From Hyphomicrobiales bacterium (GTDB lineage: Bacteria; Pseudomonadota; Alphaproteobacteria; Rhizobiales; Rhizobiaceae), in the NCBI GenBank assembly GCA_900470155.1, contig UBZT01000029.1:1-52700 (forward strand): a stretch of DNA of 52,700 nt, given 5' to 3'. The notes under the pieces were generated by a model. It did not search any database. It saw nothing but the letters and a program-made list of their open reading frames with translations, and was not told the origin of the DNA. Position numbers and translations under genes: made by a program. Shown piece after piece: positions 33,642-41,319 of the stretch (its first letter is position 1; each line of letters opens with the position of its first letter).

Positions 33642-34362
33642 GTTCATCCTTCCCATCTTGGCCCGTTGGGGTGTCTTCATCCGCCGTGGGCTGCGGCTCG
33701 CGTGTCATCGTTTCTATTGCCTGGTACATCCAGGCCGGGATGGCGTGGATGTTTTCGCGCATATCCTCGATGATCGGCTGCCTGTGCGGGCTTCGTGCCA
33801 GGTAACGAACGATACCATCAACGACGGTCTCCAGATTGGAGCGCTCATCGCGAAACCAGTGGAGGGCTTGGATCACCCGCATCGCCGGCCGGCCGGCCCA
33901 AAAGGCTGTCTTTGCCGAAATGCGCTTGAAGTCCAGGATATAGATGACCGGTTTCGTGGCATGCGTGTCACCGGCATTGGCCTCGATCTCGATGGTCCGG
34001 GGGTATGTGTCCGCATAGATCATCGACCGGGCCGGAACGGCCGTCGTCAGGCCAAGATCATTGGCAGCCGTCATGCCGTCGACGCAAACACGAAGCTTGT
34101 CGCGCCGTGCGATCGCATCAATGAAAGAAGCGCGTGGCGGAAATACCATCTTGCCGGTCAACTGACTGATATCCGGCTTGTCATAGAGGCCACGATGAGG
34201 GCGTCGGATGTCGCCGCGGCGGGCCAGCCTCTGTAGCGCCTTTTCGACAGCGTTCGGTGTTGCGATATCCAGGAAATCGGCACGCGACCAGACGCCCGAA
34301 GGTGCGGCCCCGGCAATCCTTTGGTGAATGCGTTCGAGAGTGTCCGATGTGGGATCCGGCAT
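33622..34362 (-). CDS. AbiEi-like antitoxin/regulator (DUF6088 type)
   Basis: The 246-residue protein has an N-terminal winged helix (WSRADFLDIATPNAVEKALQ then RLARRGDIRRPHRGLYDKP), the pattern of AbiEi/DUF6088 antitoxins, followed by a larger domain (CVDGMTAANDLGLTTAVPAR). AbiEi-type proteins repress their own promoter and neutralise the nucleotidyltransferase. Four TTGGTCA half-sites upstream agree with this. The last 30 residues are acidic and low in complexity. It comes first in the operon. Confidence 0.87.
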   Translation of the reverse strand: MPDPTSDTLERIHQRIAGAAPSGVWSRADFLDIATPNAVEKALQRLARRGDIRRPHRGLYDKPDISQLTGKMVFPPRASFIDAIARRDKLRVCVDGMTAANDLGLTTAVPARSMIYADTYPRTIEIEANAGDTHATKPVIYILDFKRISAKTAFWAGRPAMRVIQALHWFRDERSNLETVVDGIVRYLARSPHRQPIIEDMRENIHAIPAWMYQAIETMTREPQPTADEDTPTGQDGKDEHAPELH

Positions 34363-35045
34363 AGCTGTCCTAACTTCTGACCAAGGATTATATACAAACT
34401 TTGGTCACTAGCAATCGATACATGCGAACTGACCAATTTTTATATCAAAATATTGGTCAGTTTTCGAATCCTCCATTCTGGACCGAAACGCAAAACTGAA
34501 ATCAACGAGCAGAGTCCGACATAACGGATGTATCGTTCGCGATCGTTGCACATGGCGAGAACGAGGCCTCCACAGTCTGGGCTAACGTGCCCTGTCGGCC
34601 GTGGCGCGCGAGTCTTTTCCCTTCGGGCTTTCACGCTTCACGCATTCAATGACGACGAAGGTCTGACACCATCGAGTGTTGCTGCACAGTTTCCCTTTCG
34701 GAAAGAGGCAAACAGCAACCGTCCAACTCCTTCGTTGTATCGGAACCTGCCAGTCGCCTGATCAGTAAGCGGCAGGGCAATTCAGGCCGAGCGCAATGAT
34801 GCTCCACCCATCGGAGTTGCCAAACCCAGCTCTCTTGTCTGGCATCAACGACGACAACGGGTTGTCGGGAGCCCGGTGCGACATGTATCCGAGCCGGCGA
34901 CCGACTAGAAACGATGGCGGATACGATGAAAGAGGTCTTTCGACATGCCGGACATATGGCTCGCAAAGCAACCCGCGTACCAACAGTTCGAGTGGCTTTC
35001 ACGGCACTCTTATCCGGCCAATGCCGGCAATGGTCGCAGGTGTAG
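34363..35045. other. Gene-free stretch of about 680 bases
   Basis: The first 100 bases hold the AbiE-type operator (34377-34462). For the rest I see only short, unrecognised frames on both strands, including a 39-codon one from about 34925 on the plus strand, and no structure I can name. Confidence 0.35.
34377..34462. promoter_or_regulatory. Four-half-site operator of the AbiE-like toxin-antitoxin operon
   Basis: Two inverted repeats of the same half-site: CTGACCAA (34377-34384) with TTGGTCA (34401-34407), and AACTGACCAAT (34427-34437) with ATTGGTCAGTT (34452-34462). The second has perfect 11-base arms around an AT-rich 14-base spacer. They start 15 bases before the antitoxin ATG and cover the promoter. 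Confidence 0.65.
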
Positions 35046-35339
35046 CTACCAAAGCTTCCTGGTCTTTGCGTCCCGCGTCGCCACGTGGACCAGCACTGCG
35101 GTTGACAACAAGATGGATGAGACCAATGCCGCAACAGACAGCAGGCCGCCGTTGGTGATCTCAATTTCGGCGCTGAGCCCCGCGTCTTTTGTCACCATGA
35201 TCGCGGCATTGGCGTGCTGACGCTGTGAAAGAAGCGGTTGAGCCGATCCGGGCAGACCGTCAGACGACCTAATCATACGCTGTTGAGGGCGCGGATCGCT
35301 GACATCGTCCTGGCGCTCGTTCGTCGGCAATTGGTTCAT
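35046..35339 (-). CDS. Small protein with a C-terminal membrane anchor
   Basis: The 97-residue protein starts at ATG 35339 with GGAG nine bases upstream. The first 60 residues are polar. The C-terminal part AEIEITNGGLLSVAALVSSI continues to LLSTAVLVHVATRD and forms one transmembrane segment with a short charged tail. I do not recognise a named family. Position in a region of small stress proteins suggests an envelope-stress role, but only by location. Confidence 0.6.
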   Translation of the reverse strand: MNQLPTNERQDDVSDPRPQQRMIRSSDGLPGSAQPLLSQRQHANAAIMVTKDAGLSAEIEITNGGLLSVAALVSSILLSTAVLVHVATRDAKTRKLW

Positions 35340-35592
35340 TTCTCTGTTCTCCGGATGTCGTGTGTCCACACGCAACGCTTTAATGTTTTCCCGTAACGTG
35401 TGGCAGTTCGAGTGAGCTTTCACAACGCGCGCACCAGACCGGCTATGACCGCAACGGAATGTTGCGCTTCCTTGGTCGGCATATCGAGATCGTAGGGAAT
35501 TGTAACGGGTTCGAACAGGAGATGGATTGGCTAAAGCCATTGCGGGGCGTCCCGCTGTCGTTGACAAAAGTGGCGGCAACCTCTCGCGGCTT

Positions 35593-35829
35593 TCAGCCCC
35601 GAAACTCGCCTTCGTTCATGTCACGTTCGTCGTAATTGAGGTCCCAATCCTTGGCGCCTTTGTCGTTGCCCGGTGACTTGTTGTTGACGGTCGCGTCATC
35701 GGAATGCGTGATGACCCGTGGCTTGGCGCTGCTGACGCCGTTGTTGGATCCTCCGGCATGATTGCTTTCGGACTGCCCTCTGGCGTCGCGCTCCATTTCT
35801 GCCTTCGACGACTATTTACCTTTTTCCAT
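35593..35829 (-). pseudogene. Small hydrophilic stress-type protein with an in-frame TAG at codon 6
   Basis: From ATG at 35829 (AGGAG about ten bases upstream) the frame reads M-E-K-G-K, then TAG (35814-35812), then S-S-K-A-E-M-E-R-D and on to a normal stop at 35593. Without the TAG it would be 78 residues. The remaining 67-codon frame starts at ATG 35796 with only a weak AAGG ribosome site. The rest is Asp/Asn/Lys-rich (THSDDATVNNKSPGNDKGAK, DWDLNYDERDMNEGEF). It resembles small general-stress proteins, without a name I can give. It may be a nonsense-mutated gene, or translation restarts inside. Confidence 0.55.
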
Positions 35830-35890
35830 GTTGCTGGCGCTCCTCAGTTGTCGGTGTGTCACTGTCTGATGTCCGGTCCGTTTCTTTCAT
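35816..35890 (-). CDS. Possible 24-residue peptide, or remnant of a longer small gene
   Basis: ATG at 35890 gives MKETDRTSDSDTPTTEERQQ then HGKR, ending inside the start of the next small gene. The same frame is open upstream (TITRNDLAKAAGKGLHRA) without a start codon. That stretch has the look of a real protein N-terminus, so this may be a decayed gene of about 40 codons. No recognised family. Confidence 0.2.
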   Translation of the reverse strand: MKETDRTSDSDTPTTEERQQHGKR

Positions 35891-36034
35891 GGCCCGATGC
35901 AAGCCTTTCCCCGCCGCCTTGGCCAGATCGTTACGGGTGATTGTCGGCGGCGGGGCTGTCTATCGAACGAGCATCGTCTGTCTCGGCCGGGATCGCTTCC
36001 GGCGTCGTTTCGTCATTGTCGACTTCCTTTGCGG

Positions 36035-37363
36035 TTATCCCAACCGACCCCAGGCGGGATTCCATTCGACGCCTTCGACAAGCTCCACGAAGACAGGCTC
36101 GCTGCCATCGGCCTTATGAGAATCTGCCAGTTTGAAGGCCGCATCCGGCTCCATTTCCTCGCCGGGAAAGATCGTATCGTCCGCAGCTGTGTCCGCGACC
36201 TTACGCACATATCCGCGAATCTGATCGCCGGAGTGATAGAACTTGATCACCAGCGACCCAACAGGCGCGACCTCGGAAGAGTACCGTCGATAGTCAGGAC
36301 GTTCCGCTGTTGCGCCGGCATCACCGGCTCTATACCAATGCGCGAGGTCCTGACCCTCCGGACGACCTTCGTCTTCCCAGATTTGGTATGCCCGCAATCT
36401 CCGTGCGTTGTCGTCGATCACGGTTCTTGCCTGCTGCTCGACGACCCTCAGGACGACTTTGCCGCGGATGTGCTTTTCCCCAAGGGCGGACTGTGCTTCT
36501 GCGGCTTGACGAAGCTCGAAGGTGCTGGCAACGACGACCTTCACCTTGCCCTGATCGATCAACGCCGCGATCTCCTGCAATTGGGCGCCATTCGGCTGAG
36601 CGGTATATCGTCCCGCCCGAATTTTCAGTTTTTTGGCGCGTGCCTTGTCCGGCTCCTGGAGTGTCGAGATCAGCGCTCCTCCCGGTTTGACGACGCTGAA
36701 GCTACGTTCCTGCGTCTCACCGCCGATCAGGTCGAACACCAGGTCTACGGGCTCGACAAGCTCTTCAAATTTCTCAGCTTTGTAATCGACCACCTGGTCG
36801 GCGCCGAGATCGGTCGCAAAGCCCTTGTCGGACGAGGACACGGTCGTTGCCACCCATGCGCCCTTCGCCTTTGCGAACTGAATAGCGAAATGGCCGACGC
36901 CGCCCGCACCACCATGAATAAGGACACGCTGGCCAGATTGAAGCCCGCCATGATCGAACAGGCCTTGCCATGCGGTGATGCCGGCCAAGGGTACGGCGGC
37001 CGCGCCGACTGCATCGAGCGACTGCGGCTTTGCCGCCACCTCGTCAGCCCGCGCCAATACAAATTCCTCGTAGCCGCCATGTTCAGGCGACAGGAACGCA
37101 AAGACGTCGTCGCCGATCAGGAATCTGGCGACGTCAGAACCCAAGGCAGCGATCTCGCCGCTGACATCGCGGCCGAGCACATAGGGAAGATCCTTTTCGG
37201 TAACGACCGGATACTTGCCCTCGCGCATCTTCGCGTCAACCGGATTGACGCTTGCAGCAAACACCTTGATGACGACCTCATCGGCGGCAGGCGTTGGCCG
37301 ATCGATTTCCTCGATTATCATGACTTCCGGACCGCCGAAGCGATGGATACGGACTGCTTGCAT
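36035..37363 (-). CDS. Zinc-less MDR quinone oxidoreductase fused to DUF2934 and an extra C-terminal domain
   Basis: The 442-residue protein has three parts. Residues 1-306 are a quinone-reductase-type medium-chain reductase (MQAVRIHRFGGPEVMIIEEI, GRDVSGEIAALG, LIHGGAGGVGHFAIQFAKAK for NADPH), which is a complete enzyme on its own. Residues about 311-346 are DUF2934 (ARRLRAYQIWEDEGRPEGQD, AHWYRAG type). Residues 355-442 (PVGSLVIKFYHSGDQIRGYV, EPVFVELVEGVEWNPAWGR) are a small domain I cannot name. DUF2934 is usually a separate small protein. The fusion may be natural or made by a deletion between neighbouring genes. Confidence 0.87.
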   Translation of the reverse strand: MQAVRIHRFGGPEVMIIEEIDRPTPAADEVVIKVFAASVNPVDAKMREGKYPVVTEKDLPYVLGRDVSGEIAALGSDVARFLIGDDVFAFLSPEHGGYEEFVLARADEVAAKPQSLDAVGAAAVPLAGITAWQGLFDHGGLQSGQRVLIHGGAGGVGHFAIQFAKAKGAWVATTVSSSDKGFATDLGADQVVDYKAEKFEELVEPVDLVFDLIGGETQERSFSVVKPGGALISTLQEPDKARAKKLKIRAGRYTAQPNGAQLQEIAALIDQGKVKVVVASTFELRQAAEAQSALGEKHIRGKVVLRVVEQQARTVIDDNARRLRAYQIWEDEGRPEGQDLAHWYRAGDAGATAERPDYRRYSSEVAPVGSLVIKFYHSGDQIRGYVRKVADTAADDTIFPGEEMEPDAAFKLADSHKADGSEPVFVELVEGVEWNPAWGRLG

Positions 37364-37481
37364 AATCGGTCTCCTCTAAGCTCGAGAATAAGTTTTGAAA
37401 CGAACCGCCAGTCAATGCGCCGATTCATCTGTCGGCGGATCGCTTGGCGGTAGCCGGGCTATTGGCGATGCCGCCCGATGA

Positions 37482-37778
37482 TCAGTGTGTCGGATCCTTC
37501 CCAAAATCCTTGCGCAGCTCGTCCTTGGCCCTTTCGAGCGTCGCCAACCTCGACTTCGAAAGCTGCTTGCCAGCACGATTGATATAAAAAGTCAGCATCG
37601 ACATGGCCGACTGGAAAGGACTGGCCTTGCGGCGGTCGCTCTGTTCAGCCGAGGCTTTCAGCGAGTCGGCGATCTTCTTCGCGCTGCGCTGTTTGAAGAC
37701 GCCGCCTTTCAGGTCCATCGCATCGCTGTTGTCGGTGACATCCTGCGACCACTTCTGTTTGGATTTCTTCTTCGGCAT
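37482..37778 (-). CDS. DUF3175 family small protein
   Basis: The 98-residue basic protein starts MPKKKSKQKWSQDVTDNSDA and continues with MDLKGGVFKQRSAKKIADSL and SMLTFYINRAGKQLSKSR, the pattern of DUF3175. GGGAGG lies before the ATG at 37778. The long frame reaching 38456 on this strand is not the gene. Function unknown; members are common in rhizobial stress regions. Confidence 0.85.
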   Translation of the reverse strand: MPKKKSKQKWSQDVTDNSDAMDLKGGVFKQRSAKKIADSLKASAEQSDRRKASPFQSAMSMLTFYINRAGKQLSKSRLATLERAKDELRKDFGKDPTH

Positions 37779-37802
37779 GAACGTTCCTCCCATAGAAGAA
37801 AC

Positions 37803-37822
37803 GGCGCCACTGTCGTGACGCC
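37803..37822 (-). terminator. Possible terminator after the KGG-type gene
   Basis: On the minus strand GGCGTCAC, loop GACA, GTGGCGCC, then GTTTCTTC. It lies between the stop at 37831 and the next ATG. The T-run is weak. Confidence 0.4.
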
Positions 37823-37830
37823 GTGTCCCA

Positions 37831-38145
37831 TCAATGATGCGCATGCTGCTCGTTGCGCTTGCGCGTGGCTGCAGCTTTCTTGGCTGAGGCCGAGCGCACT
37901 TCCTTGGTGCGCGACGCGGCAGCTGCACCGCCCTTGCGTCCGCCCTTTTCGGAAAACGCGTGGTTTTCGGCCTGGCCCCGGCCGGACCCTGACTTCTTGC
38001 CGCCGCCACTTTCCTTGTTGACGGTGGCCCAGGCGCGGCGTTCGGCTTCCTTCTCGGAAACACCACGGTCCTGGTAGCCTTCCTCGATATGCTCGGCCTT
38101 GCGCTTCTGCTTGTCTGTGTATGCGGATTTGTCACCCTGAGGCAT
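37831..38145 (-). CDS. Small 'plasmid stabilisation'-type basic protein
   Basis: The 104-residue, very basic protein starts MPQGDKSAYTDKQKRKAEHI, then EEGYQDRGVSEKEAERRAWA and TVNKESGGGKKSG, a pattern often annotated as plasmid stabilisation protein. The C-terminal half is Lys/Ala-rich (SASAKKAAATRKRNEQHAHH) and may bind DNA. It has an EcfG-type promoter 33-58 bases upstream (38178-38203), so it is probably a general-stress gene. Confidence 0.82.
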   Translation of the reverse strand: MPQGDKSAYTDKQKRKAEHIEEGYQDRGVSEKEAERRAWATVNKESGGGKKSGSGRGQAENHAFSEKGGRKGGAAAASRTKEVRSASAKKAAATRKRNEQHAHH

Positions 38146-38177
38146 GGAACATCCTCTTGCTTCGATGAAGCAAAGAA

Positions 38178-38203
38178 AACGACCTCTCGACCATCAAAGT
38201 TCC
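38178..38203 (-). promoter_or_regulatory. EcfG-type general stress promoter of the KGG-type gene
   Basis: On the minus strand GGAAC (38203-38199), 17 bases, CGTT (38181-38178), 32 bases before the ATG. This matches the GGAAC-N16/17-CGTT promoter of EcfG sigma factors. Confidence 0.6.
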
Positions 38204-38285
38204 TTCCGTCATGCCCCCAGGTCGGGTCTTTTGCGAGAATTGTGGTCTTCGGTGCCGTGCGCTTCGGTACAGGCCACATCGTCAA

Positions 38286-38310
38286 GGAACAAATTTTATG
38301 ACCTATCGTT
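38286..38310 (+). promoter_or_regulatory. EcfG-type general stress promoter of the alcohol dehydrogenase gene
   Basis: GGAAC (38286-38290), 16 bases, CGTT (38307-38310), 48 bases before the ATG at 38359. It matches the EcfG consensus. Confidence 0.62.
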
Positions 38311-38358
38311 TGCAGCCAAGACGCTCGTGAAAAGAAGACACGACCTTGGAGTAAATAG

Positions 38359-39528
38359 ATGAAAGCACTGACCTGGCACGGCAAGCATGACATCCGCTGC
38401 GAAAGCGTCTCTGACCCGCAGATCGAGGAAGGCCGCGATGCCATCATCAGGGTCACGGCTTGCGCGATTTGCGGGTCGGACCTTCATCTCTACAACGGCG
38501 TCATGCCCGACATGCACAGTGGTGATATCATGGGTCATGAAACCATGGGCGAGGTCGTCGAAGTCGGCAAGAACAACAAGAAGCTGAAGGTCGGCGACCG
38601 GGTGGTCGTGCCCTTTACGATCGCCTGCGGCGAGTGCTTCTTCTGCAAACGCGGTTTTTTCTCCGGTTGCGAACGCTCGAATCCAAAACCCCAGAAGGTC
38701 ACCAAGATGTGGGGCAATTCGCCCGCTGGCCTGTTCGGTTATACCCACCTGTTGGGCGGGTTCAGCGGCGGTCAGGCCGAATATCTAAGGGTTCCTTACG
38801 CCGACGTCGGTCCCATCAAAGTGCCGGACGGCCTGACCGATGAGCAGGTGCTTTTTCTCTCCGATATTTTCCCGACCGGTTATATGGCCGCCGATTTCTG
38901 CAACATCCAGCCTGGCGACACGATCGCTATCTGGGGCTGCGGACCCGTCGGGCAGATGGCGATCAAGTCCGCATTCATTCTCGGGGCGGAGCGGGTTATT
39001 GCGATCGATACTGTTCCAGAACGGCTAGCGCTTGCCGAAAAGTCGGGAGCCATAACGCTCGATTACATGGACAAGGACATCTACGACCGGATCATGGAAC
39101 TGACCAACGGTCGTGGGGCTGATGCTTGCATCGATGCTGTCGGTACTGAATCCGATCCGGCAGCAAGTTGGGACGCCCGTATCGACCGCATCAAGGTCGC
39201 GACCTTCATGGGTACCGACCGGCCGCACGTCCTGCGCCAAGCGATCCATTGCTGCCGAAATTTCGGCACAGTCTCGATCGTCGGCGTCTACGGCGGGTTC
39301 CTCGACAAAATCCCGATGGGTTCGGCGATAAACCGCGGCCTGACGTTCAAGATGGCGCAGACGCCCGTTCAGCACTATCTGCCGATCCTGATGGACCGAA
39401 TTCAGAACGGCGAAATCGACCCCTCCTTCATCATCACGCATACGGGAAGCCTGGAAGACGGACCGGACCTCTACAAGACTTTCCTCGAAAAGAAGGACGG
39501 CTGCGTCAAAGTCGTCCTCAAACCGTAA
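38359..39528 (+). CDS. Zinc-dependent alcohol dehydrogenase
   Basis: The 389-residue medium-chain dehydrogenase has a catalytic zinc site (CAICGSDLHLYNG and GHETMGEVVEVG), a structural zinc lobe (C-G-E-C-F-F-C-K-R then GFFSGC, four Cys) and an NAD fold (IWGCGPVGQMAIKSAFILGA, VIAIDTVPERL). The pattern is that of glutathione-independent formaldehyde or threonine-like dehydrogenases common in rhizobial stress clusters. GGAG precedes the ATG. It has an EcfG-type promoter and is followed after 11-18 bases by an SDR gene. Confidence 0.93.
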   Translation: MKALTWHGKHDIRCESVSDPQIEEGRDAIIRVTACAICGSDLHLYNGVMPDMHSGDIMGHETMGEVVEVGKNNKKLKVGDRVVVPFTIACGECFFCKRGFFSGCERSNPKPQKVTKMWGNSPAGLFGYTHLLGGFSGGQAEYLRVPYADVGPIKVPDGLTDEQVLFLSDIFPTGYMAADFCNIQPGDTIAIWGCGPVGQMAIKSAFILGAERVIAIDTVPERLALAEKSGAITLDYMDKDIYDRIMELTNGRGADACIDAVGTESDPAASWDARIDRIKVATFMGTDRPHVLRQAIHCCRNFGTVSIVGVYGGFLDKIPMGSAINRGLTFKMAQTPVQHYLPILMDRIQNGEIDPSFIITHTGSLEDGPDLYKTFLEKKDGCVKVVLKP

Positions 39529-39546
39529 GAAGCTACAGCATGGCGA

Positions 39547-40338
39547 TTGAAAACGGGAAAAGGCCTTGCCGTCGTCACGGGTGCCTCGACGGGCATTGGG
39601 TACGAACTGGCCAAATGTGCCGCCCAGGATGGCTATGATCTGATCATTGCAGCCGATGAGCCCCGCATCAATCAGGCTGCAGCCAGCCTCAGGGAATTCG
39701 GCACTTCGGTGGATGCCATCGAGGCCGACCTATCAACGGAGGAAGGCGTCGACCGCCTTCTCGAAAACATAGAGGCATCTGGCCGCTCCGTTGATCTGCT
39801 GATGGCCAACGCCGGTCGCGGGTTGGGAAAGGGTTTCCTGGACCAAGACTTCGCCCAGGCGCGCAAGGTCGTCGATACCAATATTGTCGGCACCATCTAT
39901 CTCGTCCAACAGGTCGGAAATCTGATGCGCGGCCGCGGTCAAGGCCGCATTCTGCTCACCGGTTCGATTGCCGGTTTCATGCCCGGATCTTATCAGGCCG
40001 TCTACAATGGCACCAAGGCATTCATCAACAGCTTCTCCTTCGCGTTGCGCGAAGAGCTGAAAGACAGCGGCATTACGGTGAGTTGCCTGATGCCGGGCCC
40101 GACGGAGACTGAGTTCTTCCAACGCGCTGACCTGACGGACACTTCCGTCGGTCAGGCAAAGAAGGATGACCCGGCCGACGTCGCACGGGTTGGTTATGAT
40201 GCGATGATGGATGGCGAAGGCGACGTTGTCAGCGGCTGGAAGAACAAGCTGCAAGCTGCGGTCGCCAACGTCACCCCGGCGAGCGTGCTGGCCCATCAAC
40301 ATGCAAAGATGGCCGAGCCGGGCTCCGGCAACAACTAA
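39547..40338 (+). CDS. Short-chain dehydrogenase/reductase with a doubtful start (apparent frameshift)
   Basis: The 263-residue SDR has TGASTGIGYELAK, NAGRG, TGSIAGFMPG and Y-N-G-T-K. In its own frame the only start is TTG at 39547. A better start, ATG at 39540, gives MAIENGK but is out of frame; removing one A from AAAA (39558-39561) would join the two as MAIENGKGLAVVTGAS. So either TTG is used, or the run of A has slipped, or the base is a sequencing error. It is downstream of the alcohol dehydrogenase and probably shares its stress promoter. Confidence 0.82.
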   Translation: MKTGKGLAVVTGASTGIGYELAKCAAQDGYDLIIAADEPRINQAAASLREFGTSVDAIEADLSTEEGVDRLLENIEASGRSVDLLMANAGRGLGKGFLDQDFAQARKVVDTNIVGTIYLVQQVGNLMRGRGQGRILLTGSIAGFMPGSYQAVYNGTKAFINSFSFALREELKDSGITVSCLMPGPTETEFFQRADLTDTSVGQAKKDDPADVARVGYDAMMDGEGDVVSGWKNKLQAAVANVTPASVLAHQHAKMAEPGSGNN

Positions 40339-40441
40339 GTCAGGCGCCGGACCATGGACCCAGCGTCGTTGGACTAGCAGGCACCCGCTGGTGCCCATAG
40401 TAACCTTTGAAGTCGAGAGCTTTGCGGTAGCAGGATTAACC

Positions 40442-40461
40442 GTTCGATTCTTTTCAAGGCG
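40442..40461 (+). repeat. Dispersed repeat, copy D
   Basis: GTTCGATTCTTTTCAAGGCG, in the gap between the SDR gene and the convergent pRiA4b ORF-3-like gene. Confidence 0.5.
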
Positions 40462-40480
40462 CACCTTGAATTTAGCCAAC

Positions 40481-41104
40481 TCATTTCATCGGGAAGGCTT
40501 TGGGCTTCGGTTGATACAACCGCCTTTTGGCATTCGAGCGCAGAGCATTGCGAACATCCTTGTCCACGATCGACAGGTCGAACCATTCCGGATCAAAGTA
40601 GCCGCCGCACCACCGAATGGTTTCGGCGTATTCAGGATCTTCCCGGTCGGCGATGGTCTCCAGGAACCGCGCATATCCTGAAACCCCACCAACATCTTCG
40701 GGCGGTCGCGCTCTTTCTCCGGCGACGCAGCTCCCGTGTTTGGGCGTAGAAGAGAGCGTCAGGAACTCCTCAACCGCGACGGTGTGCCGCCAGCCATCTC
40801 CGAAGTCATAATTGTAGCTGAATACGGCACCTTGCTCTAAGTCCTGCAAGCGAACCTCGCTCTGATCGAAGACCCGGGGATCGTCATCGGTCGCATCCTC
40901 TGTCAGGATCTCGACTTCCCCGTACCGCAGGCCACCAATCCGGAACTCATAGAGATGATAGTTCCACCAGTTGAATGCGGCCTGAATTCCGAAATGCAGC
41001 TGCTCCAGGTTCCAATGGACTGGCAGGATCAGACGTCGCCAGACGTCTGGCTGGATCTCGTCGATCGAAACTCTGATCTGCACAGCGTTTGCGGCTTTAA
41101 ACAT
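40481..41104 (-). CDS. Plasmid pRiA4b ORF-3 family protein
   Basis: The 207-residue protein shows the family pattern: VQIRVSIDEIQPDVWRRLIL, HWNLEQLHFGIQAAFNWWNY, HLYEFRIGG, FSYNYDFGDGWRHTV and the C-terminal RRLYQPKPK. The family is named after a plasmid gene of Agrobacterium rhizogenes and is widespread; its function is unknown. ATG at 41104 is chosen; a TTG five codons upstream is also possible. It converges with the SDR gene and stands alone. Confidence 0.85.
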   Translation of the reverse strand: MFKAANAVQIRVSIDEIQPDVWRRLILPVHWNLEQLHFGIQAAFNWWNYHLYEFRIGGLRYGEVEILTEDATDDDPRVFDQSEVRLQDLEQGAVFSYNYDFGDGWRHTVAVEEFLTLSSTPKHGSCVAGERARPPEDVGGVSGYARFLETIADREDPEYAETIRWCGGYFDPEWFDLSIVDKDVRNALRSNAKRRLYQPKPKAFPMK

Positions 41105-41319
41105 TGCCCAAATGAACAAGGTTGGCGGCGATCGTCAAGATGATTGCTCGCGCCGCATGCCCGGACATTTTGCCGTGCCGCGCGTGCGACTCTCACCAAG
41201 ACAAGAGTCTTTGGCACCAGTCCGACCAACTTTCGTGTTTGAGATAACGGGATTGAAAGGATCGCCGGCTATCAAGTTCTTAGCTCTTGCGTGAGCGATC
41301 CCTTATCGATCGGCTTGGT

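Noticed and set aside
34945..35220. Plus-strand 91-codon frame (MPDIWLAKQPAYQQF...)
   Set aside because: Overlaps the better supported 97-residue gene on the minus strand and has no family pattern.
35897..37453. 518-codon plus frame opposite the oxidoreductase-DUF2934 gene
   Set aside because: Shadow frame without ribosome site; the minus-strand product has three recognisable parts.
37779..38456. Upstream extension of the DUF3175 frame on the minus strand
   Set aside because: It crosses another gene and two promoters; GGGAGG before ATG 37778 and the family start decide for the short form.
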